60,000 bases of DNA. It comes from Tubiluchus corallicola (Eukaryota; Priapulida; Priapulimorpha; Priapulimorphida; Tubiluchidae). The translations under genes and the position numbers were made by a program. The notes beneath the pieces were generated by a model. The model was not told where the DNA came from. It ran no database searches and saw only the letters and a program-made list of their open reading frames with translations. The stretch is from positions 121,418 to 181,417 of the forward strand of contig JAQGDQ010000086.1 in assembly GCA_030141605.1 (NCBI GenBank). Reading direction: 5' to 3'. Each line of letters starts with the position of its first letter. Position 1 is the stretch's first letter. Positions 52,961-60,000 of the stretch are shown one piece after another.

Positions 52961-53010
52961 GTTAACGGGCTCAGTGTGTGTGGTTTTAGTAAATGGATGG
53001 GTGACCACCA
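52961..53010 (+). ncRNA. 5S rRNA-like fragment (5S pseudogene or 5S-derived SINE)
   Basis: The run GTTAACGGGCTC ... TTAGTAAATGGATGGGTGAC closely follows the internal promoter part of animal 5S rRNA (GTTAAGC-- ... TTAGTACTTGGATGGGTGAC), including box C. The 5' half of 5S rRNA is not recognisable upstream and the sequence diverges after GTGACCACC. A functional 5S gene is therefore excluded; a SINE with a 5S-type promoter or an old pseudogene is likely. Confidence 0.6.
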
Positions 53011-53568
53011 TGTAGTTCAGTTCTATGTTCATCTGCCAAACTGCCTGTCGCTATTTGATCTATTTCTCTCGTTGATAGGCTGTATAAGTACTTGACAGCA
53101 AACTACGTTCTGGTCTTACCACAAATACCAACAACTTGAATAGACCCTGTTGCTGTATGCTGGATGCTAGTTTACAGAATGTCGGACTGTATACAATATA
53201 TCATCACTGGGCGATTACTGGGAAACAGAGTTTGGCAAACGGTACTGGCTCGGTGGTCTTCAGAGTTACAGAAATGACCGAAAGAACGTTCCTAGTTAAA
53301 AAATCATTTTTGACGTTCCAAAAATAAATAACGCAGCAAGACGCAAGGTTCTGCCCGTATTTATTTGCTTACACGAAATTGTTTTGCTTGTCTTTGTTTT
53401 GTACTTCAAAGATTTGGAAGACAAAGTTACTAGAGACGGGTTAGCTGGAGTAAGTGCCTTGCAGTGCAGATGGTAATGATTGTGCAGCACGCGCATATAT
53501 TGAAGGCTTTCGGTTACAAGCTTTATAAACACGCATACTGTATTCATTGCTACCATTCCTTGAACGTA

Positions 53569-53866
53569 ATGAAAATGGCTTCCGGGGTAAGTAGCGAGAA
53601 GCCAGACAGGGAAGCTGAGGTAGAAGCAAAATATAATGCGTAGATCCGATAAAAAGCAGAACTAAACAATTTCAACTCTTTGAAGTACACTAGTGACCAG
53701 GGAGAGAGAGAGAAAAAGAGAGAGAGAAATTAATTGTACTAATCTAACGATTTTTCACTCATTACAGAGGCCACAGCACCAGAAACCACAATTGTTTGAT
53801 TTGGGTCATCAATACGATTCCCCTCAGAGAAAACTTGCCTTGTCCAAAACAATATTTGCCCATTGA
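53569..53866 (+). other. Possible two-exon small gene (38 codons)
   Basis: ATGAAAATGGCTTCCGGG precedes a GTAAGT donor at 53587. A CATTACAG acceptor ends at 53767, and phase 0 continues as RPQHQKPQLFDLGHQYDSPQ and 12 more residues to a TGA ending at 53866. The splice sites are good and the peptide looks non-random, but it is short and I recognise no family. It may be a truncated or alternatively spliced piece of a larger plus-strand gene. Confidence 0.3.
53699..53730. repeat. Short (GA)n tract
   Basis: About 30 bp of GA-rich simple repeat with a few extra A residues, in the intron of the candidate small gene. Confidence 0.8.
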
Positions 53867-54527
53867 ACATCAAAGGGAAAATCGATTTTTAACAGCCATA
53901 TCGTTTTCATTGAACTATAAATTCAAAAGGAGAATTCACAAAGTGCGCTTCAAAAAATAACAAACGCTAACTAACGCTAAGCAACGTTAAAAAAAGTAAT
54001 TGCATAGATGACCTATCTCTGTTAATCTATTTGTTTCTGCATAAAGAAGGTGGCTAACGTTTCTAAAACTAGATCCGAAAAACTTAGGCACCAAAGACGT
54101 CAAAAAACGAAAAACCAAAATTGAAATTATTTACACAAGAAATAACTGAAATGAAAGTATTCACACGGATGACTTGCAGTAACTAGGACAGTTCGCGACA
54201 AAATGGGTCATAAAGGGATTGAGAAACAGTTTTATGAATATTAAGGCTTCAAAAACATTATTTTCTAAAACCCATCATTGTTTTGTTTGCTGTGGTTCAG
54301 TGCTTCGCGATGGGCAGAACCACAGACGAAAGAATGACAGCTTAACTCTGGTAAAAACACGAATGCCAAACAAAAGGCCACGTTTCTTAAAGAAACATAA
54401 GAGTTGAGCCGAGGCAATTCCAGCCAAAGAAACTTCGGTACAACTGATTACTGCTACGTACACTGCTTTTTGCAAAACTTATCGTTATCAATCTTTAACA
54501 CATAACAAAATTAGCTTCGTTGCTTAC

Positions 54528-54537
54528 CGCAAACCAT
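54528..54537 (-). other. Possible alternative first coding exon of PHACTR
   Basis: ATGGTTTGCG followed by GTAAGC leaves phase 1, so it could join the exon at 49580 to start the protein MVCESVKD. Its surroundings are richer in G and C than the region at large. The coding part is only ten bases, so chance is a real alternative. Confidence 0.2.
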
Positions 54538-55009
54538 TTCGACCCCTCCCCTCACCTCTGCGTCATGAAGCCAATTTATTGTTCCCAAGCTCTCACTACA
54601 AAGTGAAGGATTGTTAAAGTAAAGGGTATCACATGTACTATAATGCAGCATTTTATCGACGATTTGCGATTGGCTTTGTGTTAATGATAAACTGTGGGAG
54701 ATTAAGCACCGTTATTCATATATGTATAACACATACGAATATAGACGTGACAGAAAGAAGTTTAACTAATGTTTGGCTAGTATATTATTAGTGCAGCTAA
54801 ATACATGTATACTGTTACCATTATCTATAGTGGGCGAAACTATAGATGCAGAAACGATTTACACGCGATTAACTATGAGGAATAAGTATGCACACATTAG
54901 CCGGCTTCGGCAACTACTGTCCCGAATCCAGTAATTTCACTGGATTGATTTATCTAGTGCGCCCCACTAGAGATCGCTTATAAGTCAGTTTGTATCGATT
55001 GTAAGTGGA

Positions 55010-55390
55010 TCACGCGCTAGCCGAGGTAACACAAGACTTGGCATTAAAAGCAATGGAGGATGACCTAATTTTAGAAAAGTGCTTGAATGTGCAGCTAAGT
55101 GGGTATTCTAACAATATGTAAGATTGGGCGAATAGTGCAAAGCGAGCACTATATGAATAACGCTCAATATGATAAAGTTGGGGGCGATGAGGTTGCTGGT
55201 GCTGAAGTCGAGAGAACACTGAGTTCAGGGGAACAAAGAAACGTCTAAGATGAGCGTTTGTACGAAGTAGTGCTTCAATATTGTGTAACCAAAGCACACA
55301 CTCTTTTGCGATACGTCCAAATCTGTTGTCGATTTTGTTTGTGAAGTCATTTATAAGTGGGCAAAAGAAATGAAGTAATTGTGACAGCAC
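55010..55390 (-). other. Orphan open frame of 126 codons
   Basis: The longest reading frame outside recognised genes that is not low complexity. It contains FCPLINDFTNKIDNRFGRIA and WLHNIEALLRTNAHLRRFF, with no in-frame ATG at the start. I recognise no family. It could be an exon, the remains of a transposon or chance; lower AT content than the surroundings argues mildly against chance. Confidence 0.3.
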
Positions 55391-57288
55391 TGACGTAAGA
55401 TATCCGAGTGGCCCTTACAGAATAGCCTTCCCGAATCACAATGGATGCCCCTGCTATTTTTTAAAAGGAACGGTCAAGCCTGGCAAGCTAGGCTTATTTC
55501 AATGTTCGCGAAGATGTTAGATTTTAGCAATAAGAATGAGAAAAGCTGCTCGCATAAATAGGCATAATTGATAAATTCATTTTAAAATTGCGATCATTTC
55601 ACGTTTGGATGCTCCCATTTTGAAAGTCCACCAATGACGTCGTTCAACGGCTGAAGAAAAGCAGAACTGCCAATTTCCAACTAAAGTATAATAAGGTCTT
55701 ACAAAAAATTATGTAGCTAATTTTTTGTGAGTATTAGTTAAGCTGCAAAAGTTTGAATTAGTAATAGGCTTAAAGTCATGCGCTTACAGATAGGCACGAA
55801 GTCCAACAGTTACGTCATAATTTTCAAGTAAATGGCGGCTACAATCACGCCCAAAAATTTCTATACAGCGATAGTAAAAATTAACTCCATGCTTAAGTTT
55901 AAGAGATAACAGTAAAATAAACCCAACCCAACATACTAACTGACTTGTCCTTTCCTTTAGTATCATGGTGATGATGGTGGTGGCCTAGCAATAGTGAGCA
56001 TTGTCATAGTACAATCTATACGCATTAATGGACACTGGTTAAACTACAAATTATTGTAAACACGTGAACACAAAATTAAATACATATTTAAACAGAATGT
56101 ACACACTTTTTAATTAAGTCGTTTTTATTGTGTTGAGGCTTTGATAATAGAACAATAAAGTTCACTCTTTGCAGAATATTACTCTCGTAAAACAAATATT
56201 AAAATTCGCTGGAAAATAACGCGTGAATACTGTTAGCTGTAGACTTTATGTTGAGTGTTTTGTTTGCATTGCTGGATGTTTTTCTTGTTTGCAAGCACGG
56301 TCTTGTTTAGTATTTTTAATTTCCTTGTTCCCACTGATTTCTACATTAATTCAAGTATCATCTCATACTGTGTTTGCTATAATTTTTTTCCAGAAAGTTT
56401 TTTTTTGTTTCAGGAAAGAAAATACTACCGAACGAAGTCAATAAGCATAAGTCTACGTAATTGTTTTGCTGCTACACAGTGTTATTAAAAATAGTTAATG
56501 AAGTAAATTATTTGATCCATATAGATGTATCCTGTGTACAGCAATTAACGCTTGTTTGCTATCACCCAGGCCAGGTAATACTCAGAGCTGGCTATGCTTA
56601 ACTTAGGCAAACTAATCCACAACCCACAGAGAATCTGTTGAAAGCTGCGAATCTATTTTCAGGAAAACAGAGTTTGATGACGTTGCATTTTTTTTAAAAT
56701 TGTGTTTGTAGCTCCAAATTTCAACTAGTCTGCCGTTGAACCATGTCCTCCCCCCCACATACACACACACATTATACACTATACATATTACGAAATGATA
56801 CATGTAAAAATCTCGTTTCCCGTTACATCCAATGGCAACAATGTCCACGTACTGCACGAGTGACGAATTGCGCGCGTGTTTATGTGTCCACATATTATAC
56901 GCGATGCGTATTATTGCGTGTTGCAGAATAAAACATGAGAAAAGTGTTGATTATGTTGCTGAAACGCGTCATATTAAAGTATTAGTCTACTGAAAGCAAA
57001 GCTAGACCTGCAAGGACGACACGCGAGTCTTTCATTAGAGTACAACGGATAATTTGTAGCTCAAACATTTTAACCTGTAATTTGCCAAGCAGGATACTAT
57101 AAATTGCACTATGGCTTAAATTATAACATAAAGTGAAAGCTTCGTAACGTTGCGGAGGTGCAGCGTAGTTTGAAAGGATGTGCTTAATAAAAAAGTGAAT
57201 TACACGAAAACTGAAGCAGTATCACGTGAAAGTATTGAAATATTGAAACATTTTAGATGAATACCCCATGTGTTACCTTATCTTCGTC

Positions 57289-57529
<241 letters not shown>

Positions 57530-58591
57530 TATACGTTTTGAGTTTGCTCAGATGGTACTTCTTCAACATTCGTTTGTTCACTCATTCAATTTCGGATCGG
57601 TATAAACCAAAATAAAAATATTTGTAAAGTGTCCGGAATCTGCTCCCTTTTCACTCATCTAACATTCAGCTTTCTCCAACCCCACTTATCACTTCCTGTT
57701 GGCCCTTCACCTTTCTCATCTTGTTCGTCCTACCCTTCTCCACCCTCTTCTCGTATGATTCTTATTGTCTAAATCTCTTAAAGAATGAAGTAAATGCTGT
57801 AATAATTTTCCATCATCTCAAACAACTTGAAACATCTTCTGAAGTACACCGCAAGTAAAGCGTCCAGTTACCCATGACGACCAGGCGACGCCAGTGGCAT
57901 GAATTGACCCTCTAGTCGGCACGTTCACCTAATACCACTTCATCGCTATTGACAAAGTCATGAATATTAGGGTTGTTAAACATACTACACAATACCATGC
58001 TTAAAGTCGTGGGAACTGATATTATCTATCACAACTTCTTGTTTAGGATTTTATTCGCTCTGACAATGTACATGAATATTTCATTGCTTCTCTTATCACA
58101 CACAAGTACTTACACATACACGACAAACAATGGTAAGTCTTTTACGTCACTGAGTCATTCACAAAATGTAAGGGATTCCGAAAATGAAATAAATCCCAAA
58201 CGGGATTGATAAAATATAAGACTCATGTTGCGTCTTATAGTTAATGATTATTTTCTTGCAATTAATCGCTCAATCGCAGTGACACATTTGGTATTTTTAC
58301 ACAAATGTGTATGACAAACTCTCCGAGAATTATACATAGAAAATTTAATGCTTAGAATGTTATGACAATTTAAGTAAGTGCCCCACGCTTACCGTAATAA
58401 TACCATTCATCTGGCAAGCATTCATGTACGGTAACTACTACGTTCCTTTAAAACTTACCAATGTAGTAAAAATCAACAAAATGCTAGTCCCTCTACTATT
58501 AAACGCCAAGTTACTACAGTTTTGCGTTTTGCCCATTAATAGCACTAAGTTTATTATACTTAATTTATTACACAATCTACAAAATATCAAA

Positions 58592-59631
58592 ATGTCTCCA
58601 GAGACTGCAAGAATCAAGGATTCCAACGAGTTCATTTCGATGGCCATGCGGCACCTCCAGAAAAAGCGAAACAACTTTTCTACATTAGTTACAGTGACCG
58701 GTAAACGCAGTAAGTATTGATTTTACTTTTTTACAAATGAGAACCACTAAACGATTTTTTGCTTCAAGGTTTCCAATAATTATTGTTCTGGAATTACATG
58801 CATTACTAAACACGGTATGCTATGGCTTTGTCGCAATTTTAATTTTCGGTACAGTATACGAATAAGTCTCCAATTTTTTTAAAAATCAAAGACAAATTTT
58901 CATCGCTCGGCTGTACCAAAATACCGACATTCCGTGCACGCATACCATTGATAAAACATCAACACTTCCTCGAGTCAGACACAAACAAAACCGGACAGAC
59001 CAGAATTTTCTAATAATCGGGCAGCAAACAACACGCGGCAGAAAATCAAGGACAGAAATTGAAGAACAACGAAAGACTAAACTGTATTATGATGTTCACT
59101 CACTGACTAGAAGAGTTGGTTCTATATTAAGAGGCTTGATGTGCTCAAAGTGTCCAAATTGCGAAAACTGGACATATTACTCAAAAGCCTGCTTGGGATT
59201 TTAGAAAACGTATATGCTCAATTATAAAATTTTCAGACTTGTCAAAAAACACCACAACATCACTCAACTGCCGCTTTGCTTTTTGAAGTAAATATCACCT
59301 TTTGATGTAAATACAGTTGTAAAATTATTTACGGAGTACAAAATTTGTAATACTTAAACAATAAGATTGTGCAAAACATACACAACGGTTGTTATACAAT
59401 GAGTAGTTTTAACATTCTTATCAATCATTTTTTTAAATACAAGTCGAATTTTTTTCGATACGCTTAATATTCAAAAGATGTTTTCTTGAAACATGTACAA
59501 TTTTCAGTTTTTCCTTTATTAGTCCTTACAAGATTGCTAAACTGTGCATTAGGGCTAATGCACTTCAGAAGCCTGGAGGGAGTGTGTGATTACTGTGTCG
59601 CAAATGAACGCATTCCTCAGTTGTTCTCAAG
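58592..59631 (+). other. Weak candidate for the first exons of a plus-strand gene
   Basis: An ATG at 58592 opens MSPETARIKDSNEFISMAMR and continues to a GTAAGT donor at 58710 (or GTAAAC at 58701), both phase 1. A possible second exon, 59569-59631, lies between TTCAG and GTAATT and stays open in the matching frame. The first segment has balanced codons and more GC than the surroundings. No family is recognised and the gene would continue beyond the window. Confidence 0.25.
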
Positions 59632-60000
59632 GTAATTACAAACACAAAAGTTGCAAATGGTCTCTTAATAGACAAGTTAGATTTTGGACGTCAAACCGAC
59701 CATTTACAAGGAAAACACGTTTAGAGTTTTTAGAATTTAATGCAACCTTTTTATTATTTTGCAGTGCTGTTTGTAAGTAACCAAACGGCGGCATTTGCTA
59801 ATGTCAGCATAAAATTCAAAGCGATTAAACGCAATACGTGTAATGGGGTGCTTTATTTAAACACAGGGGAAAACAAAAATGGCCTTTCTTTTTATTGACC
59901 TACAACATGAACGGCTAAAATAAATCGTTAGCCAGTCACACCAACTACAGCCATAAAAATATAAGATCTTTTGTTGACAACAACTTTAGTTATAATGTGT

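Overview
This window looks like nuclear DNA of an invertebrate animal. It is AT-rich, its genes are split by GT/AG introns of about 0.1 to 3.5 kb, and it carries PHACTR and NRBP, families I know from animals. The species cannot be fixed from the sequence; a tunicate or another compact AT-rich invertebrate genome would fit. There are no prokaryotic genes, tRNA genes or CRISPR arrays that I can recognise. All gene models were spliced by eye from reading frames, splice sites and intron phases, without transcript data.

Layout from left to right. (1) 431-5680, plus strand: the 3' part of a nuclear receptor-binding protein (NRBP) pseudokinase gene; its 5' exons lie outside the window. (2) 8092-10121, plus: a complete four-exon RidA/UK114 imine deaminase. 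(3) 14305-32298, minus: a 12-exon gene for an unrecognised acidic protein of about 1,846 residues. It has an N-terminal MGC acylation signal, a 4.6 kb exon with two tiers of internal repeats, a run of small phase-1 cassette exons, and one RPEL-type actin-binding motif. (4) 36926-37987, plus: an intronless galactose-1-phosphate uridylyltransferase (GALT). (5) 39945-51088, minus: a PHACTR phosphatase and actin regulator with three RPEL motifs and the conserved PP1-binding C-terminus. (6) 51.1-60 kb: mostly non-coding, with a 5S-rRNA-like fragment, a (CT)n tract of about 240 bp and a few weak exon candidates.

Mobile DNA is visible: a pair of hAT-like MITEs in opposite orientation with 8-bp target duplications, a third hAT-like element, a 414-bp foldback inside a PHACTR intron, a larger foldback with 29-bp subrepeats near the start of gene 3, and a ~310-bp direct repeat upstream of GALT.

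The strongest points for follow-up are: two small tandem duplications at splice boundaries in NRBP, one of which creates a pair of exons that should be mutually exclusive; the acylated, repeat-rich gene 3; and the fact that a PHACTR-type first RPEL motif sits in gene 3 while the neighbouring PHACTR gene seems to lack its own N-terminal RPEL within the window.
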